The notes beneath the pieces are model-generated. The model worked only from the letters and a program-made list of their open reading frames with translations. It did no database searches and was not told the origin of the DNA. Both the position numbers and the translations under genes were made by a program. Positions 47,280 to 57,700 of a DNA stretch of 64,000 nt are shown in pieces. This DNA is from Macrophomina tecta (lineage: Eukaryota; Ascomycota; Dothideomycetes; Botryosphaeriales; Botryosphaeriaceae), in NCBI GenBank assembly GCA_024180945.1, contig JAKSGN010000033.1, positions 2,170,001-2,234,000 of the forward strand. The letters are read 5' to 3'. Position 1 is the first letter of the stretch; each line of letters begins with the position of its first letter.

Positions 47280-48290
47280 ATGCCGGGCTCCTCGCGTTCT
47301 GGGCCGCTTCGGCCACAGAGCGAAAGGCACTTCTTTATTGTCTCCGGGGTATGCTTATATGGATGACTACTTTGTGGCCTGCTTCTAACGCACTCTCGCG
47401 TCTTGGCCAAATAGTTGCCAGAGTATTACGATTGGCAGAAACTGAAGGACGTTGTCCGGGATGCCACCACGAATCAGCCAGGTTGGACTAGTATGGACGA
47501 GTCTTGGCGTGGGCCTGAAGGTGCCAAAGGCTACTTCAGCGTCAAGTCACAGCAAGACGCAGACAGCGTTTATGGTCAGCTCCCGGTAGGCGACTGTTCT
47601 CCTGCGAATGACTGACGGCACCGTGCAGATCTACTCGTAAGTGATATCTACGCCCGTCCTGGGCGGGCGTTGCTGGTTCACCACTTTGACGCCTCGAGGC
47701 TGGATCCGGTCCTGATCAGGTGCAACTGCCGGATGCATTATCCTGGTTGCCTGGGTCAGCCCGACAACGGATCTCACATCACGGCTAGATCCGTGTTGGC
47801 TGCACAGAATATCCGGGACCGGCAGCCCATTTCGCCCATCCCGTTCGGCACCACCGCCCCGATGCATCATCCCGGCCTGACGGTGCCGATTGCTGTTCCG
47901 CAAATGCCGATGTACGCTCCTCCGGTCGCTTTCTACCAAGCAGCAGCACCGATGAGCCCTGTTGTCGCCAACGAGCATGGATTTCCCGTCAATTCCGTCA
48001 ACGGACTGGTTCGTCCTTACAGGCAGCCGCCGGCAGTGGAACTGAGGAGCGGCCACGCCACAGTGCGGCTTGGATCAACGGAAGAGGCTAGGCGAGCCAT
48101 TGGACACGTTGGCAAGAAAACAGGGGAGGACAGGCAGATCTTCGTCAAGGACGACCGGGACGCGATGTCGGTTTCAGGAGGGGTGGTTGTCAGGAGCTCC
48201 AGCGTAAGTGTGCACACGCCGCAGGTGGCTTGATTTCGGGTGGAGGCTGACATGCACGCGCTGCAGAGAACCTCGCAGGCAAACAGGTGA
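47280..48290 (+). CDS. RNA-recognition-motif protein, two RRM-like regions
   Basis: Four exons (47280-47348, 47415-47574, 47629-48203, 48267-48290) with introns of 66, 54 and 63 bp give 275 residues in perfect frame. All introns are GT-AG with branch-like CTAAC or CTGAC. The first RRM has RNP2-like HFFIVSGL spanning the exon 1/2 junction, YYDWQKLKDVVRDAT and RNP1-like AKGYFSVKS. A central Pro/Met/Ala-rich linker follows. Near the end, SGHATVRLGSTEEARRAIG looks like the second half of another RRM. The protein ends SSSRTSQANR. Probably binds RNA; which RNA is unknown. Not RIP-mutated. The second donor (GTCAGC) is weak, so that junction is the least certain. Confidence 0.7.
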
Positions 48291-49440
48291 CAGAGGGCGG
48301 GCGGCGAGGGAGATGCGAGGTCCAGGCAGGATGGCGGTTCGCGGCGGTGCTTGCTGGGACGGACTGGACTGGGGGGGTCAGATCGACGATCCGCGCAGAG
48401 GCGCCAACAGTGAACGAATACCTACTGATGGGTTCGGCCGTTGTGCAGTCCTGTTGTCCATGTCCAGGCGCAAGCGAGCGTGCTCGACGCCTGCTGGCGC
48501 GCACGCAGCCCCCGGCCAACGCCCCTTTCGCCCGTTTGTCCATCGCTTGGACCTTGCACTGTGCGACCGCTCGCCTTCTCGGCGGCGCGCACTGACAGGC
48601 CCCGCCAGTGCGCCTTTCCCGCCCAGCGGCCGTCGCTTATACGGCCGTGCCTGGGCGTCCGGGAGCGCGTCTTACCCGCAGACGCTGCACGCCTGCAGTG
48701 CCACGCACACTCGCAGCGCGACGCCCTCGCCTCGGCCTTCTCCATGCGCGCGCGTGCCAGCCAACCTGTCGTCGGAACGAAGGCCACCGCGCTCTCGCCG
48801 CGCGAGGACCGGGTCTAGGGCGCGTCCCGATCTCGATCTTGATGCGGCCGTTTCTCTGGCTTCTTTTTGGGGTTGAAGACACCCCTGCCCGGCTTCTCTG
48901 CAGCGCCCACGAGTATCGCCTGAGCCGCCTGCGTGGCGCTGGCCCAGGCCGGTCATCAATTCAGTTAGAATGCCAAGAAAATCGAATTGATAGTTGTCGA
49001 ACTTTAGCTTGGCCTCGGACTAAGTGAGGTCAGAAGTCTGGATTTCTGCCTTCAATTTCTGCCTCGTATTTGAAGAAGAGGTGAAAGAGTGTCTTTCTAT
49101 ACACAACTTCGGACAGTATAGCGGAGCAAGTCCGATATCCAAGGAAGTGCTATACCGAGGGTGTTGGGCATGATGATGCCTTCCATATTCGCGATAGAAG
49201 ATTCGCGAAACTGAGATGCCTAAGGAATGATGCCTAAGAATAGGGGGGATAGCTAGTGTCAAGTCCTTATCGACACTATTACAGTGACCGGACAAAAGTT
49301 CTCGTACGCTTGCCGACCATAAGCGATCACCACGACCTAACAAAAGTCGCTGTTTCTCAACGCGCGTTTTCTGCTGCTTATGCAAAGTTGCCTATGGGTC
49401 AAAAATAAGTGTTAAGACCGAATTTGGCGTTGATTTTCTA
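48291..49440. other. GC-rich 3' flank and spacer, no gene
   Basis: GC-rich DNA with many overlapping open frames on both strands, explained by few stop codons at this composition. None shows a motif. Repeated GCGCGC and CGCC words near 48560-48800. Confidence 0.4.
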
Positions 49441-49703
49441 CTAGTACTTGGTATGCCAGCCGTCTACAGCGATTACCGCCTCACACCTACGCTTTATACT
49501 ACCTAGTACCGGGTTAAATTGACGACTGCGGCAATTGCTCCTATACGTCCTCTAGTGCTTATCCTAGCTTCTCTCTAATAAGATCTTCAGCCCCTAGATG
49601 CGTTTGTAGTTCCGGATAAAGCTCTAGAACCTTCGCTTTTAAATAAAACCAGATGTGTTCGATCGGATTTAAATCCGGACTGCATGCTGGCTAATAAATA
49701 ACA

Positions 49704-49862
49704 TGTTGAACTTGGTAGAAAAATTGATGAGATTCTCGGTGATAGATAGGAATAAGAAGGGGTGCCCTCTTATATCCGTGCCACTAACGCTAGCTATACT
49801 ACTGAGACACTTGTGAAGCTAACTAGTATAGTTATAACGCTCGTGAAACCGCTATTCCAACA
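49704..49862 (-). repeat. TRIM 3' LTR
   Basis: 159 bp, identical base by base to the copy at 50555-50713. Confidence 0.93.
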
Positions 49863-50016
49863 CACCCCTTCACGAGTTGGCCTAAAAGGGTAACTCGTGA
49901 CACTTGGTATAGTGTTGATGTTGGTATAAGAAGGTACAGCAAATGAGTGGACGCCTAGCTGGTGCCGGCTACGCTCGGTATAAAGAAAATGTTAATAAAT
50001 GCCGTGCTGGCTGGTC

Positions 50017-50060
50017 TGGTGGTTGGTTGGTTGGTTGGTTTGGTTTGGTTTGGTTTGGTG
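50017..50060 (+). repeat. GGTT/GGTTT short tandem repeat inside the TRIM
   Basis: Four to five GGTTG/GGTT units followed by GGTTT units. A shorter GGTTGGTTGG run recurs at 50206-50216. Confidence 0.7.
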
Positions 50061-50223
50061 CTTGATCAGGGCACCTCCCGGGTTAGCTCGGTCCGGCTAT
50101 TATAATCCGGCACGGTCGGTGGTGGTGAGTACTCTGGACGGCTATCTCCCGGCCGTTCGGTATGTTGGATGGTATGGCTATGTAACCCGGCCACTCGGTA
50201 CTTAGTTGGTTGGTTGGAAGTAG

Positions 50224-50514
50224 CTAAAAGCTAATATTCTCCTCCTCGGTAGTAATAAGGCTGCTTTGTTGTACGTCCTGGTGTTGAATTGCTTGAACCG
50301 TGGCCGTATCTGGAAGCTCTAGAAGCTCCGGCTCTAGATAACCGTCTGGTTTGATAAGCTCCCAAATCTGATACTGCTGTGCACGAGACTTGATCAGATA
50401 AAGCCATGTCTCCCACTGGCTAGGCTCTGAGAGAGTGATAGTGGTGTTGCTGGTGCGGTTGGTAACGGCCATGGTGATTGGTAGAACGCTTAAGATAGCT
50501 AGAATGGATGACAC
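50224..50514 (-). CDS. TRIM gag-like ORF (truncated copia gag)
   Basis: 96 codons from Met 50514, or 82 from MAVTNRTSN at 50472. SEPSQWETWLYLIKSRAQQY then WELIKPDG resembles the N-terminal part of Ty1/copia gag, where a Trp-rich helix pair precedes VWDYVNP-like text. The zinc knuckle and everything downstream are absent. The ORF starts about 40 bases inside the 5' LTR, as gag does, and ends normally with no RIP stops. Whether the short protein is used is unknown. Confidence 0.6.
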   Translation of the reverse strand: MSSILAILSVLPITMAVTNRTSNTTITLSEPSQWETWLYLIKSRAQQYQIWELIKPDGYLEPELLELPDTATVQAIQHQDVQQSSLITTEEENISF

Positions 50515-50543
50515 AAGAATAATTTGGCAGCCCTAGCGGCTCC

Positions 50544-50554
50544 GGGCTCATAAC
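50544..50554 (-). other. TRIM primer-binding site (initiator-Met half-tRNA type)
   Basis: Directly inside the 5' LTR the minus strand reads GTTATGAGCCC, complement of GGGCTCATAAC from the initiator tRNA anticodon arm. Same priming site as Cop1. Confidence 0.65.
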
Positions 50555-50713
50555 TGTTGAACTTGGTAGAAAAATTGATGAGATTCTCGGTGATAGATAG
50601 GAATAAGAAGGGGTGCCCTCTTATATCCGTGCCACTAACGCTAGCTATACTACTGAGACACTTGTGAAGCTAACTAGTATAGTTATAACGCTCGTGAAAC
50701 CGCTATTCCAACA
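50555..50713 (-). repeat. TRIM 5' LTR
   Basis: 159 bp, followed by the target duplication TAACA. Confidence 0.93.
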
Positions 50714-51689
50714 TAACATTTATACGCTTTTTTTTAAACCATTTGCGTACGTATAAATAGAGGCATTATCCTATGTAAATAGCATACCTCTTCGCCAAAC
50801 CTGCGGTATATTTTCCTAAGTACTTATAGGTAGGAGTTGGCGGAGTACCCATTTCGCTTAGCCTCCGGATCACGCACTATTACGTGCAAGTTAGACCTTC
50901 CACGCTTTCTAGAAAATGCAGCCTAAACTATAATAGATACGTTCTTACCTTTGGCGTACGTTTGGATTATTGGGCGGTCCCATTTCTACTAGGTGTGCGA
51001 AAATACCACTCGCGTTTGGCGCCTTTGCCGCGCTCCGTAGAGCACTTATCTAGCTAGATAACTTTCGCCCATTACTGCTCGGTCTAGTCTAAATGCTTAA
51101 GTACCTAGGTAAGGCGAATGACTGTATATTCTTCTCTAAGCTCTGGCCTGCTTGCAGCGCGCCATTTGCGTATATTATACGTATCTAGGAGGCGTGCAAT
51201 GGTCCAGTCGCGGTATATAACACCTGTTTATTCGCGGACCTCCTTATATATGATCTTTAGGTCCTTTCGTATAATACGAAGAATATGTATCTTTTCGCTA
51301 TCTAATAGTAGTTTAGACCGGCTAGAACGAAGTTAGGACTTGCCGTCGTTGCGTAGCGGTGCGAGCAGCTGGGTCGACTATAGCGACGATTTTGACACGC
51401 CAAGCTCCTTGCGAAACCAGGCAGACCTCTGCCCTAACGCTTGGCAGGCAAGCACAGTGCCGCGCTGGTGAGGAGAGTACGGCTGATTTGGAGCATAAGG
51501 ACCGAACAGCTCTTCCAAAGGCGTGCGTTGTGGTGGCATGAGGGTGGTGCAAAGAAGGAGGGTGACGCGTGCGAGACGTGATTTTAGCGCGGCACGGTGG
51601 ACCATGCCAGACATACACATGGATGGCCATGTATATCCAGATTTCTCAATAACAATAAATGTAATTAATTGGAACATTAGGATTTATCT

Positions 51690-52070
51690 TCTCTAGTCTC
51701 TGCTAAACGCTGTGGACATGTCTTAATGCGATGGTCTGGCTCCCTGCAGCGTCCACATCGCCGTTGTGCTAGCGCACTGCCATCGCGTCGCGTACGAGCT
51801 TAACGCGCCTCCTGCGTAATTTACGCATCAATATTAGCCTGATTAATTAGCTAAGATCCATCTACCTTCGTCAGGGTCCCTCGCTTCTATATTTGCGTTT
51901 TTAGCGTTGTTTTTGGCGTATAACGGCCTTATTTACCTTCTAAAGGGCTGCGTTCTCTGCTTTAAGTAGCTTAAGCTACGCGGCTATCCGATGCGTACCT
52001 TTCAAGTACTAATCTACTACATCTGTAATTAGTGTTGGCGAACTATCTTAATGTCGTATAATCTTACCCT
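51690..52070 (-). pseudogene. Fot1/pogo-like transposase C-terminus
   Basis: The minus strand carries KAENAAL (about 51955) followed by a Lys/Arg-rich coiled segment, then RRCGRCREPDHRIKTC at about 51763-51716, a CX2CX4HX4C knuckle. This order is that of the C-terminus of fungal Fot1/pogo DDE transposases. Upstream the DDE core cannot be followed. RIP stops (TAG) interrupt the frame. Confidence 0.55.
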
Positions 52071-52386
52071 TAATCAGCTCTGTTTAGGATACTATTTAGG
52101 CTTAATTAGCTAGTATTTTTATTAACTATAGGGCTTTATCTTTAGCTTAGGGAGTAGGTGTTTAAAGCTTTATATTAGGCTTTAAAATTATAGTATCTAG
52201 ATTATATAGAACTAGTCCTATATCTCTAAAGCCTCTGTAGATTTTATCTAGTATAATTAATATATTAAATACGGCCTGGAATGCAAGCAAAGCTCAACTA
52301 TTATAATATAATTATTATTACATATAAGGCCCTAAATTTACTTACTATAAGCATTCTTAACTTATATAAAACAACTAATATTAAGA
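52071..52386. other. RIP-mutated DNA left of GypC
   Basis: AT-rich, no frames. It may be the rest of the Fot1/pogo relic. Confidence 0.35.
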
Positions 52387-52391
52387 GACTA

Positions 52392-52773
52392 TATTACGAC
52401 ACTAGCTAGAGGAAATAGAGGAAGGACGGCCCTACTTCCTAGAAAAGACCCTAACCCCTTAGAGCGGGAAATCCTTAGTCTGGATTATGCCCTAAAGGGT
52501 AGAAGGTAGATCTATTACCTAGCGTACTAACTATAGATTACTCGACTTACTAGATTATAGTAAGCTAGCTAGTAATCTACTATAATCCAACTAAATATTC
52601 TATATATATAGGCTATACTTATTTATAATAGATAGGATTCTTATAGTTAACTTATTAATTAATTCTTATTCTACTACTATATAAATCTTTTCTACCTACT
52701 ACGACGATCTCTAAAAAGCCTAAGTTATTTAATAATATACCGGACCTCTTCTAGAAAAAGTATTAGTATAATA
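52392..52773 (+). repeat. GypC 5' LTR
   Basis: Starts TATTACGACACTAGC and ends AGTATAATA. TATATATATA at 52601-52610 precedes ATAGTTAA (52643-52650), which is the exact complement of the first bases of the primer site at 52775-52783. Confidence 0.75.
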
Positions 52774-53149
52774 CTTTAACTATTATTCTATAGGCACTAG
52801 AGGTAATTACCTAGTAAAGAATACTAATTATAAATAATAGAAATTTTCTACTCTAGTATAACTTCTAAGAAGAAGATATATCTATAACTAAGAAATAACT
52901 TCTACTCTAATCTTAATCTTAAGACTCTATATAGGCTTTATACGGGCTTATCTAGAATCTTTAAGCTACTATATAGCGCCTCGAACTCGGCTAACAGAAG
53001 TAATCTAAATAAATAGCTTATCTAACCTAAAATCTAACTCCTATAACTACCTATCTAATATAGACCCTAATAACTAACTAAAAAGTTATATAAGGACCCA
53101 CCTTAAATTCTAAACCTATAGACCTAGTCGCACCTCTAACCTTTAAACT

Positions 53150-53686
53150 AAAAATCAAGGCCCCGGATATATTTAATAGGGCTAGAGGGCAACTAGATAA
53201 ATTTTTATAATAAATCTAAATATATTTTTATATATATTAAATCTTCTTTTAAGATAATATTTAAAAGGTACTATTTACTAGCTTCTATCTAAGAAATAAT
53301 ACTACTAGATAGTTTAAACTATACTAGATTAACTAGAATAGCGCTAAGCTATATAAAAAAACTAAAGAAATTATTAATAGTTTTAAAAAATTTACTAAGG
53401 TACTACGTGCTATATTTAATAATAAGAATTACTACTAAGATACTACCTATTAAATCTACTACCTAAAATAAACTAGATTAGTTACTAACTATACTACCTA
53501 GTTTTAACTATATATCTTACCCCTTAAATAGAATAATAAGGTCTTATATATACTCTACTATAAAGAACTTAAGAATTATATTAAAGACAAATTCGCCTAT
53601 ACTAAGCTATTTACTATGTATTAGAAAATAGTATATACTATAATCTAGATTAACTTACGTATATATAATCACTTTTAGAAGATAAG
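53150..53686 (+). pseudogene. GypC gag, RIP-destroyed
   Basis: One frame gives GPDIFNRARGQLDKFL followed by a Trp/Phe-rich gag pattern with TAA/TAG in place of Gln codons. Truncated at the GypB2 junction. Confidence 0.5.
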
Positions 53687-54419
53687 TATTATGAACCCTA
53701 GAGAATAGGGGCTTTATAACCCCATAGGTAGGAGGCCCGCATGGGAAAAGGTACCGCAGGGGCCAAGAACCCTTACGGATAGTAGAGCCGCACGGCCGGA
53801 ACGCCCGCACGGGAAAAACAGCCTTAAGAAAAGACGGCGCGTACGGCCCCGAGCTAGGTAGTAATAGAAGCCCGCACGAAAACGACGCCCACGTAGTATA
53901 GCGACTACCCAGAAGAATAGCAGAACCGAGTTCCTATAGAAGAAAGATGCCTATAAGAAAAGGACATAGATCTAGAAAAACTAACTACGGACACGAGGGA
54001 CGAATAAGAGAATATTAAATATATCGTCCGCTTATTAGGATAGAAGTCGGGTTCCGAAAAACAGGCCTTAGCGCCTAAGTTACATAGGACCTACTTAGAT
54101 TATAGTAATCTAGGACGTCCGATCTAATACTATTAATCTAGCTGCTTTAATCTAGCTAAATCGATCTAGATTATTATAACTTTCCTATAGTATATAAGTA
54201 TACTTATTAGATAGTACTTAAACCTTCGTAGTTAACTTAAGATTTTAATATAGACTTATTAGAGGTAATAAGCCTAACGCATACTACGTACTAATTTATT
54301 ACGTAACCGCTACTTATTATTCTAATTCTTTACCCTTCTCTTATTCTTTAAGGTAAACCTTACCGCTATCTAACCCTACTAGGTAACTCCGAAGCCTAGT
54401 AGAAGAGGCTACCGTTATA
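53687..54419 (+). repeat. GypB2 5' LTR
   Basis: 733 bp, starting TATTATGAACCCTAGAG (first U3 subtype). TATATAAG at 54191 and GTAGTTAA at 54228-54235, followed by the primer site CTTTAACTAC at 54420. Confidence 0.88.
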
Positions 54420-54739
54420 CTTTAACTACTAACCTTATAAGAGAAGGTAGTTCCGAGGAGAGAAATACTTAACGATAAGATAGTATTACCCGACGCTTAA
54501 CGCTAACTAAGTAATATAATAAATGACGTAGATATAAATAATAACAGTCCCCTATAGCTAACTATAGCCGACCTCTTCTAGGTTATCTAAGATATATAAG
54601 GCCAGATCGGTGAACTTTACGGGTAACTCTAGGAGTAAACTAATAAGAATACCTAGCTTTACTAATAGATAGGCGAACTTTATAACTAAGCTATTCTAGC
54701 TACCTATACTCCGGCGCTAGTATACGCTCCGATATCTAT

Positions 54740-57700
54740 AGCGACCCAACCCCCTAATAAAAGTACGAAAACGGCTAAACTAGACCTATTCTACGATAAT
54801 TAGAAGAAGCTCTAAATCTTTCTCTTATAACTCGATCTATACTTCTTCTTTAACTCTAGAGACTTTTTTATAGACGATAAAAAGGTAATATTTGCTACTA
54901 TCTACCTCCGCGATACTACGGTATAGTAGTTCGAGCCCTACCTTAGAGACCGAATAGAGAAAGAACTAGAGATACGTAAGAAGAATACTAAGAAGATCTT
55001 TAGTAGCTATAAGTACTTTATAACTTAGATTAAGCAGAGCTTCGGAGACCTCGACGAAGTTAATAAGGCCCGACGAGCCGTTATAAATATCTACTAGAAG
55101 ACCTTAGTAGTAGACTATACTATAGAGTTTTAAAAGACCGCCGCGTACCTAGACGATTAGTTCGACCGTACCCTTATAGACTACTACTACCGAGGACTTA
55201 AAGAGAGGGTTAAAGATTAACTTATAATATAAGACGATTTTAAGACCCTAAATGAGCTTATTAAGCTAGCTATTAAATATAATAACTACCTCTTCGAGCG
55301 CTAATTAGAAAAATATAAGGGGAACTACGGAGCTAATACTTCGCGCCCCTTACAACTACGCTATATGTAAGAAGGAGGCGACGCTATAGAGCTAGACGCC
55401 GCTTAACGAAGCGATAAAGATAATAAGCGCGAGAGATGACCTTAACGCTAATAGACAAAGTAAGAAATAGAACGCTTTAATAAAGAACTCTATATCTACT
55501 ATAAAGATAAGTAGAACCCCTAGCACCGCTACCTATAACGAAATAAAAATGGTAAAACTACTGCCGTCGCTACTTAAGAAGAAGAGGAACCCCGCTCCGT
55601 GTCTATTCTAAATAAAGAAGTTAACTACGCGGCTATAAGCTAAATTATCTACTATAATAATAACTGCACAACCTACTAAAGCGATAAATAAGCTATTAGG
55701 TAGTACTTCTTCGAGCCCCGATAGCTAAACCTAGCTACGCGTAATAAGGAAGTACTAGAAATTAACGACCTAATTAATGACTTCCCCTACGACGACGAGC
55801 TAGTCGATAGCGATATAGATAAACTCTATAATAGTATACCCGAATCTAGCGAAGCAGGGAATACGGAGTAATAGTAAGACTAAGCTATACTCGACCGAAT
55901 TATAGAATACCTAAATAGATATAAAGACATGAGGCGCGTCGAAGCTAGCCTCGCCCCTATAATTAACTAGACTCCTAGATTAAGAATAGACCTACTACCT
56001 TAGTAATACTAGGTAAAAAACGGGAAGCTTAGCTCTTAATTCTATAAAGACGGTATATAGCACTCCTAGAAGAAATTACTCCTCGCCTTAACTGACGAAG
56101 TAGTAACCTAGCTTGAAAGCGAGGCCTGGGGGATATAGTAATAACGAGACCTCGCGTACTTACGGAATATAGCGCTTACCCTCGGTATATACGAAATAGT
56201 AACTAGGGTATAGAATACCCTATAATAGGTCCCGAAAAAAAAATACGCTATACCTACCTTCGAATACTAGGTCTATAACGACCGGATTAGCTGGCGGTGC
56301 CGCATTAGGCGCGGATACTAGATATAGTAGAAGGAATTACTAATCCTAGTAAAAGACTAAGACTTCTACTTCTACGAGAAGATAGTAAGCCGCTACTTAT
56401 TAAAAAACTAAACGGCTTTCCTAGCTAGGAATTCTAGAAGGGGCCGTTAGATAGGTCCCTTAACTAGGTTTTACGTATATTGAACGATATACGCACCTTA
56501 GAAAAAGTTCTTAGAATACTAGTAACTATCTACGGGCGAACCGCGATAGCTATACTTAATAGCGAAGCGGAAGGTAATTTTATTAGCTATATCTTCGCTA
56601 TCTAAAATAATATTGAACTTATAAGGAAAGACTATTCCTACTTATTAAAAATAGTAGACGGGTTAGCCGCCTTATACGATAAAGAATAGATTCGGGTTGA
56701 GATAGAACCCGTAAAGCTTACTATCGAAAAATATATAGAGAAGATTATGCTTAACGTAACCTCTATACTAGAATATAATATTATCCTAGAAATTCCGTAG
56801 TTTAAAACTTACGAACCGCATATTTAATAGAAGAAAAGAATAGTTATCTTTCTAAATAAGAAATACGTTAGACACCTAATAATCGCTAGAAGAATACCGA
56901 CGGTCGAGTAAAACTCTATAGATATCTAGGAAATCTTAATAAACGCACTAAATTATATAAGAAACCGAGGAGAGAAGGTATATACTATTCTTATTAAAAT
57001 AAGCCTAGAATATGAGTAGAAAATCCTAGCTCGTATAATAAGGGGCCTTCGCTAGGAGAATAACGACGTTCTAAAGTTAGTCGGAGGAGACTACCCCTAG
57101 AGAATCTATAGAAAATACGACCCATCTGCTTACGGATGGATGGGTATCGTTAAATAAGGTATTTTAGTAGTTAAGAGTAACGCAGACCTTAGCGGAATTA
57201 TAAGGCCTACTATAGATAAATTAGTACTAATACCGGAACTAAAAACTGTTCTATAAGAATTCTAGGACCTCTAACGACTATTCTAGGAAAGAGGTAAAGA
57301 ATAATTACTAGAATATAAACCGTAGGACTACGAGATACCCCTAATACCTAGAACGTAATCCGCATTTAAGCCTATATACTCGCTTTTAGAGAAAGAGACA
57401 GAGGCCTTAAGAAAGTATATTAAAAAAAACCTAGAACGAGAATATATACGCCCATTATTATTACCGGCTAGTTATCCTATTCTATTTATTCTAAAGAAAA
57501 ACGGTAAACTATGCCTCTATATCGACTATAGATAACTAAATAATATTATCGTTAAAAATTAGTACCCGCTATCTCGTATCGACGAGCTATAGGATAAACT
57601 CTATAACGCTAAGTATTTTACTAAGCTAAACCTTAGAGACGGCTACTACCTAGTCCATATTAAGAAAGGAGAAGAGTGAAAAATGGTATTTCGGATAAGA

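Larger units (their letters stand above)
49704..50713 (-). mobile_element. Copia-type TRIM with gag-derived ORF, identical LTRs
   Basis: Two identical 159-bp LTRs (49704-49862 and 50555-50713, TGTTGAAC...TCCAACA) enclose 692 bp and are flanked by the 5-bp duplication TAACA (49699-49703 and 50714-50718). The site lies in the mariner transposase. The element is oriented minus: primer site at the right LTR, purine tract (GAAGGGGTG) at the left LTR. One short gag-like ORF is all it encodes, so it must move with enzymes of another copia element. No RIP marks: it is young or escaped. Confidence 0.92.
49441..51539 (-). pseudogene. Tc1/mariner transposase, RIP-stopped and interrupted by a TRIM
   Basis: The minus strand begins MPPQRTPLEELFGPYAPNQ at 51539 and continues with helix-turn-helix text (QPYSPHQRG, RKELGVSKSS). 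It passes the DDE core: the first Asp near 51035 (WAKVIWLDKCS), REWYFRTPS, and the second Asp in DNAS at about 50772. It resumes beyond the inserted TRIM with PACSPDLNPIEHIWFYLK (third acidic residue) and ends at a normal stop after DGWHTKY (49441-49443). Without the insert the coding span is 1084 bp, about 361 codons, the usual length. Stops are mostly TAG where CAG or TGG is expected. Terminal inverted repeats were not found. Confidence 0.85.
52392..53686 (+). mobile_element. GypC: Ty3/gypsy relic, 5' LTR and gag only
   Basis: A 382-bp LTR (52392-52773), a third family with unrelated U3 but the same primer-site layout, is followed by about 0.9 kb of internal sequence that stops where GypB2 begins at 53687. 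The rest of GypC is beyond the nested elements, outside this window. Confidence 0.75.

Noticed and set aside
47631..48056. 141-codon minus-strand frame
   Set aside because: Antisense shadow of exon 3 of the RRM gene.
48208..49027. Several long overlapping open frames on both strands
   Set aside because: They arise in very GC-rich DNA with few stops, overlap one another in different frames, and show no domain or splice-consistent pattern.
49020..49385. 121-codon minus-strand frame beside the mariner relic
   Set aside because: No similarity to a transposase or other family. It lies outside the transposase, which ends at 49441.
49400..51620. Terminal inverted repeats of the mariner element
   Set aside because: Candidate ends left of 49441 and right of 51539 do not match one another when compared inverted.
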